Below, in pieces: positions 52,963-62,138 of a DNA stretch of 64,000 nucleotides. Under the pieces are notes generated by a model that had not been told where the DNA came from, searched no databases, and saw only the letters and a program-made list of their open reading frames with translations. Each line of letters begins with the position of its first letter. Position 1 is the first letter of the stretch. The position numbers and the translations under genes are program-made. The DNA comes from CAVSQX01 sp963730225 (GTDB lineage: Bacteria; Planctomycetota; Phycisphaerae; Tepidisphaerales; Tepidisphaeraceae). The stretch spans positions 248,001 through 312,000 of the forward strand of contig CAVSQX010000003.1 of NCBI GenBank assembly GCA_963730225.1. The letters are read 5' to 3'.

Positions 52963-53880
52963 TCACGCCGCCGCGACCCTGCGATGCCGTTCCAGCGCCC
53001 GCCTCACCAGCCGATCCACCAGCGGTCCAAATTCAATCCCCGCATGTTTCGCCGCCTCCGGCAGCAGGCTCCGCGGTGTAAACCCCGGCAGTGTGTTGAT
53101 CTCCAGCAAAAACGGCTTGTTCTTGCGATCCAGCATAATGTCCACCCGCGCCAGATCACGCGCCCCGACTACTTCATTGGCTCGCCGGGCCAGCTCGCGG
53201 CACTGCTCCACAACCTCGCTCGGCAGGCCGGTATCGAAGCGATGCTCCGTCTGCGATGATTTATACTTCGCCTGAAAATCAAAAAACTCCCCCTTGGGCA
53301 CGATGCGAATCGGAGCCAGCGGCTTTTCCTCCAGCACGCCCACGGTCAGTTCCACGCCATCGATGAATTGCTCCAGCAGCGCCGCCGGATGGCGCTTCAG
53401 CACCTGCTCAATCGCCTGCTTCGCCTGTGCGGGCAGTTCTGCCGGCGCCTTGCACAGGTAAACATCGATGCTGCTCCCGCTGTCAATCGCTTTCACGACG
53501 CACGAACCGGGAATTTCGCCGATGTTTTGCCCGCGCTCGACCACCCGATACGCCGGCGTGGGCAATCCGGCCTTCTCCCATGCTTTTTTCGTCTCGACTT
53601 TATTCATCCCCAGCCGCGATGCCTGGCTCCCGCTGCCCACAAACGCCAGATTTCGCTGCTCGAGAATTTCCTGCAACTCCCCGCTCTCGCCGAATTGTCC
53701 GTGCAACACCGGAAAAATCACCTCCGCCGGGTGCTCCAGTCCGCTCAGATTTTCGGGGGAAATGTCGCTCTCAAAAACCGTGTGCCCGACCGATCGCAGC
53801 CCCTCGATCACGGCCCTGCCGCTGATCAGGCTGATTTCGCGCTCTGCGCTGGGGCCTCCGAGGAGGACGGTGACCTGCAT
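52963..53880 (-). CDS. ddl: D-alanine--D-alanine ligase
   Basis: 305 residues. ATG 53880 is chosen over 53889 because AGGAG lies 9 bases before it. ATP-grasp ligase: VTVLLGGPSAEREISLISG at the N-terminus, VVKAIDSGSSIDVYL, and the metal/ATP site DIMLDRKNKPFLLEINTLPG. It joins two D-Ala for the peptidoglycan stem peptide. It lies between murB and ftsQ, the usual order. Confidence 0.95.
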   Translation of the reverse strand: MQVTVLLGGPSAEREISLISGRAVIEGLRSVGHTVFESDISPENLSGLEHPAEVIFPVLHGQFGESGELQEILEQRNLAFVGSGSQASRLGMNKVETKKAWEKAGLPTPAYRVVERGQNIGEIPGSCVVKAIDSGSSIDVYLCKAPAELPAQAKQAIEQVLKRHPAALLEQFIDGVELTVGVLEEKPLAPIRIVPKGEFFDFQAKYKSSQTEHRFDTGLPSEVVEQCRELARRANEVVGARDLARVDIMLDRKNKPFLLEINTLPGFTPRSLLPEAAKHAGIEFGPLVDRLVRRALERHRRVAAA

Positions 53881-53892
53881 GAGATCCATCTC

Positions 53893-54789
53893 CTATGCCC
53901 AAATTCGCACTTCACTCTCCAGGTGAATCTTGTTTTTCTCCCAAACTTTCTCCCGGATGATTTTGATCAGCCGCATCACGTCGTCGGCCCGGCAGCCGGG
54001 ATGGGCGACGATGAAGTTGGCGTGTTTTTCGCTGACCTCCGCTCCGCCGACTTTCATTCCTTTCAATCCCGCCTGATCGATCAGCGCCCCGGCGCTGAGC
54101 CCGCGCGGGTTCTTGAAAATGCAGCCGCAGTTTTTTGTGTTCAGCGGCTGCGTGTTCCGCTTGAACATCCAGATTTCCTTGGTTTTGTGCATGATCCGCT
54201 GCGGCTCGTCCTCTTCCAGCTCCAACGTCGCCGACAGGATGAAAGTGGCCGCGATGTTGGTGCTGCGGTACTCAAAAACCAGGTCATCCTTGGTTCGCTG
54301 GAAGATTTCGCCTTTGGCATCCATCACCGAGACGCTCTTTACCAGCGCTCCGATATCGCCGAATTTTCCCCCGGCGTTCATGCGAACCCCGCCGCCGATG
54401 GTTCCGGGAATTCCCGCCAGGCACTCGATTCCCGCCAGCCCGCCGCGCACGGTTTTCAGCAGCAGTTTCTGCATGTCCACGCCGCTGCCCGCTTCCACCG
54501 CGGTTCCGTCGATGTTCACCCGCTGCCAGAAATCCTGATCCAATTTGAAGACCGCTCCGTCCACGCCGTCGTCGCCCACCAGCAGATTGGCTCCCAGCCC
54601 CAGGACGGAAATCGGGATTTCATTCTCCGCGCACCGCCGAACCGTTTCCTGCAATTCCTCGGTCGAACGAGGCCGAATCAGGTAGCGCGCCGGGCCGCCG
54701 ATGCGATACCACGTCAGCGGCGCCAGCGGGGCGTGCTCGGCGACAATCTCTTCCAGCCCCGAAAACAAGTTGGCCATGCGAATGATCAT
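53893..54789 (-). CDS. murB: UDP-N-acetylenolpyruvoylglucosamine reductase
   Basis: About 298 residues. ATG 54789 follows GGGAG at a short distance; ATG 54843, overlapping murC, is the alternative. FAD domain TWYRIGGPARYLIRP and GLGANLLVGDDGVDGAV; active-site region GIPGTIGGGVRMNAGG; the C-terminal domain has NCGCIFKNPRGLSAGALID, where the GSxFKNP Ser of type I enzymes is replaced by Cys. It reduces the enolpyruvyl group to make UDP-MurNAc. Confidence 0.93.
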   Translation of the reverse strand: MIIRMANLFSGLEEIVAEHAPLAPLTWYRIGGPARYLIRPRSTEELQETVRRCAENEIPISVLGLGANLLVGDDGVDGAVFKLDQDFWQRVNIDGTAVEAGSGVDMQKLLLKTVRGGLAGIECLAGIPGTIGGGVRMNAGGKFGDIGALVKSVSVMDAKGEIFQRTKDDLVFEYRSTNIAATFILSATLELEEDEPQRIMHKTKEIWMFKRNTQPLNTKNCGCIFKNPRGLSAGALIDQAGLKGMKVGGAEVSEKHANFIVAHPGCRADDVMRLIKIIREKVWEKNKIHLESEVRIWA

Positions 54790-54835
54790 GCGACTCCCGC
54801 GCGGTCGGTTGCTGATTAAATGCAGGGAACGGAAC

Positions 54836-56278
54836 TCAAACAACTGAGGATTCGACCAAATCTTTTCCGATCTCCCCGACGTTCCCGGCTCCCATCGTCA
54901 CAATAACGTCGCCGGCACGCGCCTGCTGTTTCAAATAATCGACAATCGAAGAAAATTTTGGCAGAAACTGCGCGTGCGGCCCGGCCCGCAGGACTCGATC
55001 CACCAGGTCGGCGGCGCTGATTTTCCGCCGTTCCTCTTCGCTGTCGCGCACAAAATAAATTTCTGGCATGATGATTTCATCCGCATCGGCGAAGCTTTGG
55101 GCAAACTCATCCAGAAGCAGGCGCGTTCGGCTGTGCTGGTGCGGCTGAAAAACGCAAATCAGCCGCTGCGGCCGATATTTTTCCCGCACGGCCGCCAGCG
55201 TGGCCCGGACTTCGGTGGGATGATGGCCGTAATCGTCGACGACGATCGCGCCGTTGAATTTTCCCATCTCCGTCATCCGACGATTCACGCCGGCAAACCC
55301 GCTCACGGCGTCGGCGGCACGGTTCGGATCGATCCCACAGGCAGCGCAAGCCGCCACGGCCATCGTGGCGTTGAAAAGATTGTGCCGCCCGGCCACCGCC
55401 AGCTTCAACCGTCCGGCGGCCTTTCCTCCACGCATGATTTGGCCGCCATGACGCCCCTGTTCCAGGCCCGTTTCATTCACCGACCAGTCGAATCCGTCGC
55501 CGATTCCCACCGTTTCGATCCGCGATTTCTGTCCCGCCAGCGCCTGGCGGACGCGCAAATCCTGCCCGTTGGCCAGAATCACCCCGTCGGCCGCCGTCAA
55601 CGCCGCGAATTTCGCAAACGATTCGACGATCTGCTCGATGTCCTTGTAACAATCCAGATGATCCGCCTCGATGTTGGTGATGACGGCGATTTTCGGATGC
55701 AGATTGTGAAAACTGCGATCGAATTCACACGCCTCGGCCACGAAAATGTCGCTCGAACCCGACCCGCTTCCGCCGCCCAGTTGCGGGACCGTTCCACCGA
55801 CGACGAAACTCGCATCGGCCCCGCATTGGAGCAGGGCGTAGGCGATCATCGCGGTCGTCGTCGATTTCCCGTGCGTTCCCGCCACCGCCACGCCGAGACG
55901 CTCCTGCATGACTTGCCCGAGAAGCTGGGCGTACTTGATCGTCGGAATTTTCAGCGCCCGCGCCGCCAGCATTTCCGGATTTTCCTCCCGCACCGCCGCC
56001 GAGCGCACCACCAGATCGGTTCCGCGGCCCAGCAATTCGCCGAGTTGATCGCGCGAGATTTTCGCTCCGCGCTGCGTGAGTTCGACCGTCTGAAGATTCG
56101 GCTTCGGCTCCGACCCGCTGACGATGGCCCCGCCATCGAGCAGCATCCGCGCCAGCCCGCTCATCCCGCAGCCGCCGATTCCGATAAAGTGAACGTGTTT
56201 CCCCGCAAAACGGCTGACCGTGCGCGATTCCGTTCGCAATTCCGACAACAGCAACTCCATTATTTCTTCATCGTACAT
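54836..56278 (-). CDS. murC: UDP-N-acetylmuramate--L-alanine ligase
   Basis: 480 residues, intact. N-terminal VHFIGIGGCGMSGLARML, ATP-binding VAVAGTHGKSTTTAMIAY, central EACEFDRSFHNLHPKIAVITNIEADHLDCY and C-terminal VDDYGHHPTEV. It adds L-Ala to UDP-MurNAc. The start could be ATG 56260. Stop overlaps the murB region. Other Mur ligases (murD, murE, murF) are not in the window. Confidence 0.96.
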   Translation of the reverse strand: MYDEEIMELLLSELRTESRTVSRFAGKHVHFIGIGGCGMSGLARMLLDGGAIVSGSEPKPNLQTVELTQRGAKISRDQLGELLGRGTDLVVRSAAVREENPEMLAARALKIPTIKYAQLLGQVMQERLGVAVAGTHGKSTTTAMIAYALLQCGADASFVVGGTVPQLGGGSGSGSSDIFVAEACEFDRSFHNLHPKIAVITNIEADHLDCYKDIEQIVESFAKFAALTAADGVILANGQDLRVRQALAGQKSRIETVGIGDGFDWSVNETGLEQGRHGGQIMRGGKAAGRLKLAVAGRHNLFNATMAVAACAACGIDPNRAADAVSGFAGVNRRMTEMGKFNGAIVVDDYGHHPTEVRATLAAVREKYRPQRLICVFQPHQHSRTRLLLDEFAQSFADADEIIMPEIYFVRDSEEERRKISAADLVDRVLRAGPHAQFLPKFSSIVDYLKQQARAGDVIVTMGAGNVGEIGKDLVESSVV

Positions 56279-56334
56279 TCGCGGAGCGAAGGATCAAGCG
56301 AAGGGCAATCTCTGCCACTGAAATTTTAGTTCGC

Positions 56335-56799
56335 TTACTCGGGGACGGCTCCGCACTCCGGACAGCGGTCTGGCGAGGCTCGCAGATCGTAGCCGCAAGC
56401 GCAACATCGGCCCTCCCGCCACCATCGTTTCGCGCCTCGTGTGCCTCGCCATCCGAACATCCAGACGGCCGGCGCGGTGCCCAGGAGAAGTGCGACGAAC
56501 CAGCAAGGTAGCAACACCTCTTCATAGGCGTACTTCTGGCCGGGATCGCGACCGTAATTGAGACCGAACCCAGCGGCGAACGCGCGCCATTGGTCCCCGT
56601 CGGTTTCGAGATTCCCATCGGATGCCCAGTGCAGCCAACCGCGCGGGCCGTCGAAGCTGGCATCCGGCGTCAAGCTGCGGGTGATGGAACAGAACAACCG
56701 GCCGTTCGATATGGACAAGAGGTTTTCATGCGACTCTCCTCGCCATCCGGCATATGCGGTTCCGGATCGGGCCTCCATCCAGAGCCCAACCATTGCCAC
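56335..56799 (-). CDS. Membrane protein with C-terminal CGYDLR zinc ribbon
   Basis: At least 154 residues. Second copy of the family at 45413 and 61198: an exported domain, a membrane helix (LLPCWFVALLLGTAPAVWMFG) and the zinc ribbon CCACGYDLRASPDRCPECG. The N-terminus is uncertain. The frame continues upstream of ATG 56799 through a hydrophobic stretch HLFGVTAAVSLLLFVAM to a stop at about 56850, so the true start is probably near there and masked by an error or a non-ATG codon. It lies between murG and murC. Confidence 0.7.
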   Translation of the reverse strand: MAMVGLWMEARSGTAYAGWRGESHENLLSISNGRLFCSITRSLTPDASFDGPRGWLHWASDGNLETDGDQWRAFAAGFGLNYGRDPGQKYAYEEVLLPCWFVALLLGTAPAVWMFGWRGTRGAKRWWREGRCCACGYDLRASPDRCPECGAVPE

Positions 56800-56912
56800 G
56801 AACAGCAGCAGCGAAACCGCGGCCGTAACGCCGAAAAGGTGGCGTTACATGCCAGCATTCTATCGCAACGTAAATCCAGCAGCGCCCAAAATCCCCTTGT
56901 CCCGGACGTAGA

Positions 56913-58043
56913 TCAATTTGCCCCGGTCCCTTCAATCAACCCCGCCACAACACACGCCGCCGCCTCAGCTGCATCTGGCCGCCCCAATTTAGCCGCGGCC
57001 TGCGCCATCGTGCGTCGCTTTGCTTCATCGGCAAGAAGCGATTCCAGCACGGGCTTGAGTTTTGCCGCATTTTTTTTGCGATCTTTCTCGTCGTCGATCA
57101 GCACAGCCGCTCCGGCGTCGGCCAGAACCTTGGCGTTGGCGCGTTGGTGCAGGTCTTTGTGAAATGGATACGGCATCAGGATGGATGGAACGCCGCAGGC
57201 GGTGAGTTCGGCGCAGCTGCTGGCGCCCGATCGGCTGATGCACAAATCGGCCGTCGCCCAGACATCGGCCATGGCGGGGGTGAAATCGATTACCCGAGCG
57301 GGCACGGAAATTCCGGCGTACGCCTCGCGCACGGAGTTGGCGTGATCTCGACCGGCCAGATGCAGCACCTGCCAACCGGCCGGCGGCGATTCTCTAAGAA
57401 CCGTCAGCACGGCTTCGTTCACCGTTTTGGCTCCAAGCGATGCACCGGTGATCAGCAGCGTTTTCAGATTCGGCCGCAGCTCGAGCCGGGCGTCGGCCAA
57501 ATCGCGGGATGGTCGCTGGAGAATTTCGGCACGGATCGGACATCCGGTTACATGCAGTTTGGCGCGATGTTCGGCCGGAACGTACTGGGCCGTCTGCTCG
57601 AACTGGCAGCAGACGGCTTTGGCGTAGCGCATCAGAAACTGGTTGGCTTTTCCGGGAACGACATCGGGATTCAAAATCGCCGTGGCGATTCCGCGGTGGG
57701 CGGCCATTTTCACCGCTGCGCCGGCGGCGTATCCACCGAGCCCGACGACAGCGGTGGGCCAGCGCTCACGCAGAGTTTTTCGCAGCAGATCCTTCGTTTC
57801 CCGCCAACTTTTCCAAAAGCGCAGCAAACCGCCGATCGTGGTTCGTGGCGGCACAATCGGTTGGACGATGAATTCAAACCCGCTGGGTTCGAGAATCACT
57901 CGATCGATTTCGCGGTTGGTGCAGAGAAAAATCAACTTTGCATCCGGCAGCCGCGATTGCAGCGATTGGGCCAGCGCCAGGCCGGGATACAGATGTCCTC
58001 CGGTGCCACCGCCGGCGAGGAAAATGGTGGGGGATGTGGACAT
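56913..58043 (-). CDS. murG: MurG, lipid II-forming GlcNAc transferase
   Basis: 376 residues from ATG 58043. N-terminal GGGTGGHLYPGLALAQ, the membrane-facing GLGGYAAGAAVKMAAHRG, and the C-terminal donor site DLCISRSGASSCAELTACGVPSILMPYPF. It adds GlcNAc to lipid I. A start at 58172 would include palindromic repeat copy C and is rejected. It follows ftsW, the usual order. Confidence 0.95.
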   Translation of the reverse strand: MSTSPTIFLAGGGTGGHLYPGLALAQSLQSRLPDAKLIFLCTNREIDRVILEPSGFEFIVQPIVPPRTTIGGLLRFWKSWRETKDLLRKTLRERWPTAVVGLGGYAAGAAVKMAAHRGIATAILNPDVVPGKANQFLMRYAKAVCCQFEQTAQYVPAEHRAKLHVTGCPIRAEILQRPSRDLADARLELRPNLKTLLITGASLGAKTVNEAVLTVLRESPPAGWQVLHLAGRDHANSVREAYAGISVPARVIDFTPAMADVWATADLCISRSGASSCAELTACGVPSILMPYPFHKDLHQRANAKVLADAGAAVLIDDEKDRKKNAAKLKPVLESLLADEAKRRTMAQAAAKLGRPDAAEAAACVVAGLIEGTGAN

Positions 58044-58060
58044 TATTCGCTGGCATTGCC

Positions 58061-58086
58061 CCCTCGCCCGGTACTCCGGGAGAGGG
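58061..58086. repeat. Palindromic repeat, single unit (copy C)
   Basis: One 26-base palindrome of the 9655 / 47919 family (left arm with one change, CCCTCGCCCGG) in the 55-base gap between ftsW and murG. The partner unit and inner sequence are absent. Confidence 0.85.
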
Positions 58087-58098
58087 GATAAGAAATTT

Positions 58099-59289
58099 CT
58101 ACGCCGCCGCGCGCAACGGCGTTGCCGGCCGCTCGTCGGTGAAGACGGAAAGTTCTTCGGCTTCCTGCGCATCCAGCCGGGTGACGCTGTACATCAATCC
58201 CAGCGCCGCGGCGGTGATGAGCATTCCGGTTCCGCCGGCACTCACCAGCGGCAGCGACAATCCCTTGGTCGGAACGCTCACCGTTGCCACGGCGATGTTG
58301 ATCGTCGCCTGCAAGCTCAGCATCGAGGCGATTCCCAGAGCCAGCAAGCATCCGAAACTGTCGCGCTTCTGTTTAATGACCTGCCAGGCAACGTAGACGA
58401 TACCCAGATACATCGCCACCGTGAATGCAGCGCCGAAAAGGCCGAGTTCTTCGCAGATGACCGAAAAAATAAAATCGGTGGTGTCTTCCGGCAGATATCC
58501 CAGCTTCTGAATTCCGTTGCCCAGCCCGGTTCCCGTGACGCCGCCGGTGGAGAAGCTCAGCAGGCTCTGGATCATGTGGTATCCCTCGCGGTCTGGAGAA
58601 GCGTAGGGGTCGAGGAACGCCGTCATGCGTCGCCAGCGGTACGGCTCATGATGCACGAACCAGAAACCGGCCAGCAGCGCCGGCGGCAGCACGATCAGCA
58701 GATGCCAGGTTTTCGCACGACCGGCGATCAGCATCGTCAAAGCGCACAAACCGATGAGTGCCGCGGTTCCGAAATCCTGAATCACCACCAGCAGGCAGAG
58801 AATTCCGATCGGAAAAAGCATCGGCAGAAATCCGCGGAAGAACCGGCCGATATCCAGCGGCCGCTGCGAGAGAAAATACGCCAGAAACAAAACCGTCGCC
58901 CATTTGGCCAATTCCGACGGCTGCAATTGAATCGGCCCCAGCCGCAGCCACCGCCGGGCTCCGTTAATTTCCATGCCGACGTGCGGCGTGAGGGCCGCCA
59001 CGCTGCACAACGCGGCGACTCCCATCGCCCAGTAAATCGGATTTCCCCACCACGCCATCCCCGGCCGCAGCAGCCGGCGGTAATCGAATCGTCCCACCAG
59101 CACAAAAATCGCCATCGCCCCGGCGGCGAAGACGAATTGCTTGATTCCATCGCTGGCCGAGAGCCAATTCGCATTTCCGACGACACGCATCTTCGCCGAC
59201 GCGACCATCAGCACGCCCAGGCACAGCAGGGCCAACACACAAATGCACAAGATGTCCCGGTGGCGAAGCCGGTAGATCGATTCGGTCAT
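58099..59289 (-). CDS. ftsW: FtsW-type lipid II polymerase (SEDS family)
   Basis: 396 residues with about ten membrane helices. SEDS signatures: GARRWLRLGPIQLQPSELAKW, DFIFSVICEELGLFGA and GLSLPLVSAGGTGML. It polymerises septal glycan with FtsI. The gene order Uma2-ftsW-murG lacks murD, which normally sits between mraY and ftsW. Confidence 0.95.
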   Translation of the reverse strand: MTESIYRLRHRDILCICVLALLCLGVLMVASAKMRVVGNANWLSASDGIKQFVFAAGAMAIFVLVGRFDYRRLLRPGMAWWGNPIYWAMGVAALCSVAALTPHVGMEINGARRWLRLGPIQLQPSELAKWATVLFLAYFLSQRPLDIGRFFRGFLPMLFPIGILCLLVVIQDFGTAALIGLCALTMLIAGRAKTWHLLIVLPPALLAGFWFVHHEPYRWRRMTAFLDPYASPDREGYHMIQSLLSFSTGGVTGTGLGNGIQKLGYLPEDTTDFIFSVICEELGLFGAAFTVAMYLGIVYVAWQVIKQKRDSFGCLLALGIASMLSLQATINIAVATVSVPTKGLSLPLVSAGGTGMLITAAALGLMYSVTRLDAQEAEELSVFTDERPATPLRAAA

Positions 59290-59338
59290 GCTACCGGCGA
59301 TTATCGGACGCTGGCGGATTGGGTCTTGAGACGATCTC

Positions 59339-59983
59339 TCACCGCTTGCCGGCGATTTCCTTCAGGAGCGTCGAAACCTTCGGGGGCTTGATCTTCCACA
59401 GCCATTGCGGCCGAATGAAAAATCCGCTCAGCACGGTCGATTTGATTTTCCCGTCGACCTCGCCGACCTGCGCATATTTTTTTCCCGAACCCAGCGCGTG
59501 AACTTCCACCTGCTGCGATTGTGGGTCGACGATCCAATACTCGCGCACTCCCGCGGCCTGATATTCGAGATATTTCTCCCGGCGGTCGCGCGATTGGCTT
59601 TCGGGGGAAACGATTTCGACGACTAAGTCAGGCGCGCCTTCAAAATGGGACTTCTGATACAGCTTTGCCCGTGTTGAGCTGACAAAGATCAGATCCGGCG
59701 ACCGCCGCCGCCGCAGCTTGGCGAAGCGAATCTGATATGGCTCGGTCAAAACGTCGCCCAAATCATGTTCCTCGGCGTACATTCTCATCAGCGTGATGAA
59801 AAACGCCGTCAATTGCGCGTGACCTGTGCCGACCGGCGCCATCATAACTACCGTCCCATCCACCCATTCCGCCCACGTGTCGCTGTCGCACCATTCGACG
59901 AATTCCTCTTCGCTCATGCGCAGCGGCGCGTCGGACCGACTCGGCGGCGGCAAAATTGATCTCACGCTCGACATAATCACCAT
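59339..59983 (-). CDS. Uma2-family putative restriction-type endonuclease
   Basis: 214 residues; ATG 59974 is an alternative start. PD-(D/E)XK-fold Uma2 family (DUF820): MSEEEFVEWCDSDTWAEWVDG, SPDLIFVSS with the catalytic Asp, PDLVVEIVSPESQSRDRREKYLEYQAAGVREYWIVDP with the E-x-V and K positions. The function of Uma2 proteins is unsettled. It occupies the place of murD between mraY and ftsW, 6 bases after mraY, and is probably a recent insertion. Confidence 0.9.
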   Translation of the reverse strand: MVIMSSVRSILPPPSRSDAPLRMSEEEFVEWCDSDTWAEWVDGTVVMMAPVGTGHAQLTAFFITLMRMYAEEHDLGDVLTEPYQIRFAKLRRRRSPDLIFVSSTRAKLYQKSHFEGAPDLVVEIVSPESQSRDRREKYLEYQAAGVREYWIVDPQSQQVEVHALGSGKKYAQVGEVDGKIKSTVLSGFFIRPQWLWKIKPPKVSTLLKEIAGKR

Positions 59984-59989
59984 TGTACC

Positions 59990-61138
59990 CTACCGCAGCT
60001 TCACCGTCGCCAGCGCCATCGCCCCCAGCAGAAATCCGACCAGCCAGAATCGCACCACGATCTGATTTTCCGTCCAACCTTTGAGCCGAAAATGGTGATG
60101 CAATGGCGACATCAGAAAAATCCGTCGGCCCTGGCCGTATTTCCGGCGGGAATATTTGAAATAGCTCACCTGAATTATCACCGACATCGCCTCGGCCACG
60201 AAAATTCCGCCGACGAAAACCAGAACCAACTCGTGGCGGATCACGATGGCGATGTATCCGATCAATCCGCCCATCGCCAGCGAGCCGGTGTCGCCCATGA
60301 AAACGCGGGCCGGGTTGCAGTTGAACCATAAAAATCCCAGGCACGCGCCGACCATCGCCCCGGCCAGCACCGCCATTTGCCCGGCCTGCTCGATGTGTGG
60401 AATCAGCAGATACGGAGCCAGCACCCGGTTGCCGACAATCAGCGCCAGCACCAGATAGGTGAAGCTGACGATCGCCATGCATCCGCTGGCCAGGCCGTCC
60501 AGCCCGTCCGTGAGATTCACCGCGTTGCTCGAACCGGTCAGCACGATCGTTCCGATGATGACATACGCCGCCCATCCGAGCGGCAGCGACAGGTTCTTGA
60601 AAAACGGAAAATACAAATTCCGCGCCGGCTCCAGGTTCTGCCCATACTGATACGTGAAGCACATCAGCACGATGCCAAACCCGATTTGAAACAGCAGTTT
60701 CTCCAGTGTCGTCAAACCCTGCCGGCTGCCGCTGCGATGGGCGGCCGTGAGCTTCAACCAATCGTCCGCCGCTCCCACGGCTCCCAGCCACACGACACAT
60801 ACCAGTCCCATTCTGACGTAAAAATTATTCAGATCCGCCAGCAACAGCGTCGAGGCAAAAATCGCCGCGATGATCAGCACGCCGCCCATCGTCGGCGTCC
60901 CCTTTTTTTCCTCCATCATTTTGTTGAGCTGTTCCTGATCGAACTCCGGCACATCTCCGATCTTTTGCCGCCGCAGCCAGGCGATGACCGGCCCGCCCAG
61001 CAAAATGCAGATCGCAAAGCTCACGACGATCGCCGCCGTCGCCTCGAATTCCACCGCCGTGAACACGCGCAGAAACCCCAGCCGATGGGCTTCGAGCCAA
61101 CCGCTGTCGAGCAGGCTACGGATGAGCAAATAAATCAT
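59990..61138 (-). CDS. mraY: Phospho-N-acetylmuramoyl-pentapeptide transferase
   Basis: 382 residues with about ten membrane helices. Conserved motifs: KKGTPTMGG, GAADDWLKL, NAVNLTDGLDGLA, FMGDTGSLAMGG and PLHHHFRLKGW. It makes lipid I from UDP-MurNAc-pentapeptide and undecaprenyl phosphate. First gene of the cluster here; murF and murE do not precede it. Confidence 0.97.
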   Translation of the reverse strand: MIYLLIRSLLDSGWLEAHRLGFLRVFTAVEFEATAAIVVSFAICILLGGPVIAWLRRQKIGDVPEFDQEQLNKMMEEKKGTPTMGGVLIIAAIFASTLLLADLNNFYVRMGLVCVVWLGAVGAADDWLKLTAAHRSGSRQGLTTLEKLLFQIGFGIVLMCFTYQYGQNLEPARNLYFPFFKNLSLPLGWAAYVIIGTIVLTGSSNAVNLTDGLDGLASGCMAIVSFTYLVLALIVGNRVLAPYLLIPHIEQAGQMAVLAGAMVGACLGFLWFNCNPARVFMGDTGSLAMGGLIGYIAIVIRHELVLVFVGGIFVAEAMSVIIQVSYFKYSRRKYGQGRRIFLMSPLHHHFRLKGWTENQIVVRFWLVGFLLGAMALATVKLR

Positions 61139-61197
61139 GCGTTATCGATGTGCGAATGCCGCTACCCCAAAATCGGACTTTCACCCATTTCCGCAAC

Positions 61198-62138
61198 ATG
61201 ATAACATCCCCGTTCATGCGGCGCGTGTCCACCGCGCTCATGTTCTTCTCGCTGACGCTCAGCTTCGTGCTGATGCTTTGCTGGGTCCGCAGCCGGTTCA
61301 CCTCCGACACGATCAGCTATTTCAGTGCGGCACAACGCGACGGCCACTTCGCCGTCTCCGACATCGATTTCGGTTGGGGTCCGGCGGCCAGCGGCGCCGT
61401 CTTCGTGATCCAGCATGACTTCATCCATCTCAGAAATTTCGCACCCGGCTTTTATTGGGGATACCAATCGGATGTTCCCGGCGAACTGCTTTTTCCGAAC
61501 GGCCCGTTCGTCCCACCCCAGATGGGCCCCTATGAACCGCCGACCGCATTCCAGCGAATTTGCTTTCGACTTGGATTGTACTGGGGCCGCTCTGCCGACA
61601 TGTTCAGCTGCGCCGCGCTGCGCTGCCGCTCGCCGTTGCTTTGAGTCTTCCCGGTGCGCTAATTTGGCTCCGCCGAATTCGCCGCAAGCGGATTTCGTTT
61701 CACTCCGCAACCCTGCGGTTGGTTACGGGCATTTCCTACCTTTGCCTGCTCGCGCTGATTCTCGGCGCATCAACCGATTCCAATTATCTCACCTTCGGCG
61801 TTCCCTTCGCCGAGCACTACGGCGTTGGCGGTTTTCTGAATTTCGGCGCGCCTCAGTCCGATTTCAACATCGACCCGTCGAGCTACACGCATCTGGGCTT
61901 CGCCTGTTGCAACGCCGACGGAACGGTCTTCGTCAGCATTCCGTATTGGCCTTTTATCGTCCTGGCCGCGCTGCTTCCGCTGTGGCATTTGGCGGCGGTG
62001 GTCGGATTACGCAAAAGGCCCGACCCCGGCCCGCCGCTTTGCGAAGTCTGCGGTTACGATCTCCGTGCCTCGCCGCATCGCTGCCCCGAATGCGGCACAC
62101 CGGTTCCCGTCACCACCGCTGATGCACCAACGGCTTGA
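61198..62138 (+). CDS. Duplicated membrane protein with C-terminal CGYDLR zinc ribbon, frameshifted
   Basis: About 314 residues. Two tandem copies of the membrane-beta-membrane unit: the first begins RRVSTALMFFSLTLSFVLML and ends LPLAVALSLPGALIWLRRIRRKR; the second begins TLRLVTGISYLCLLALIL and ends with IPYWPFIVLAALLPLWHLA and the zinc ribbon CEVCGYDLRASPHRCPECG. Only the second copy has the ribbon. A break near 61618 is repaired by one added G. ATG 61216 is another start. The 3' end overlaps the convergent reductase gene by 29 bases. Confidence 0.72.

Noticed and set aside
56913..58172. Longer murG start at 58172
   Set aside because: It would translate repeat copy C and unrelated Arg-rich sequence; the family N-terminus begins at 58043.
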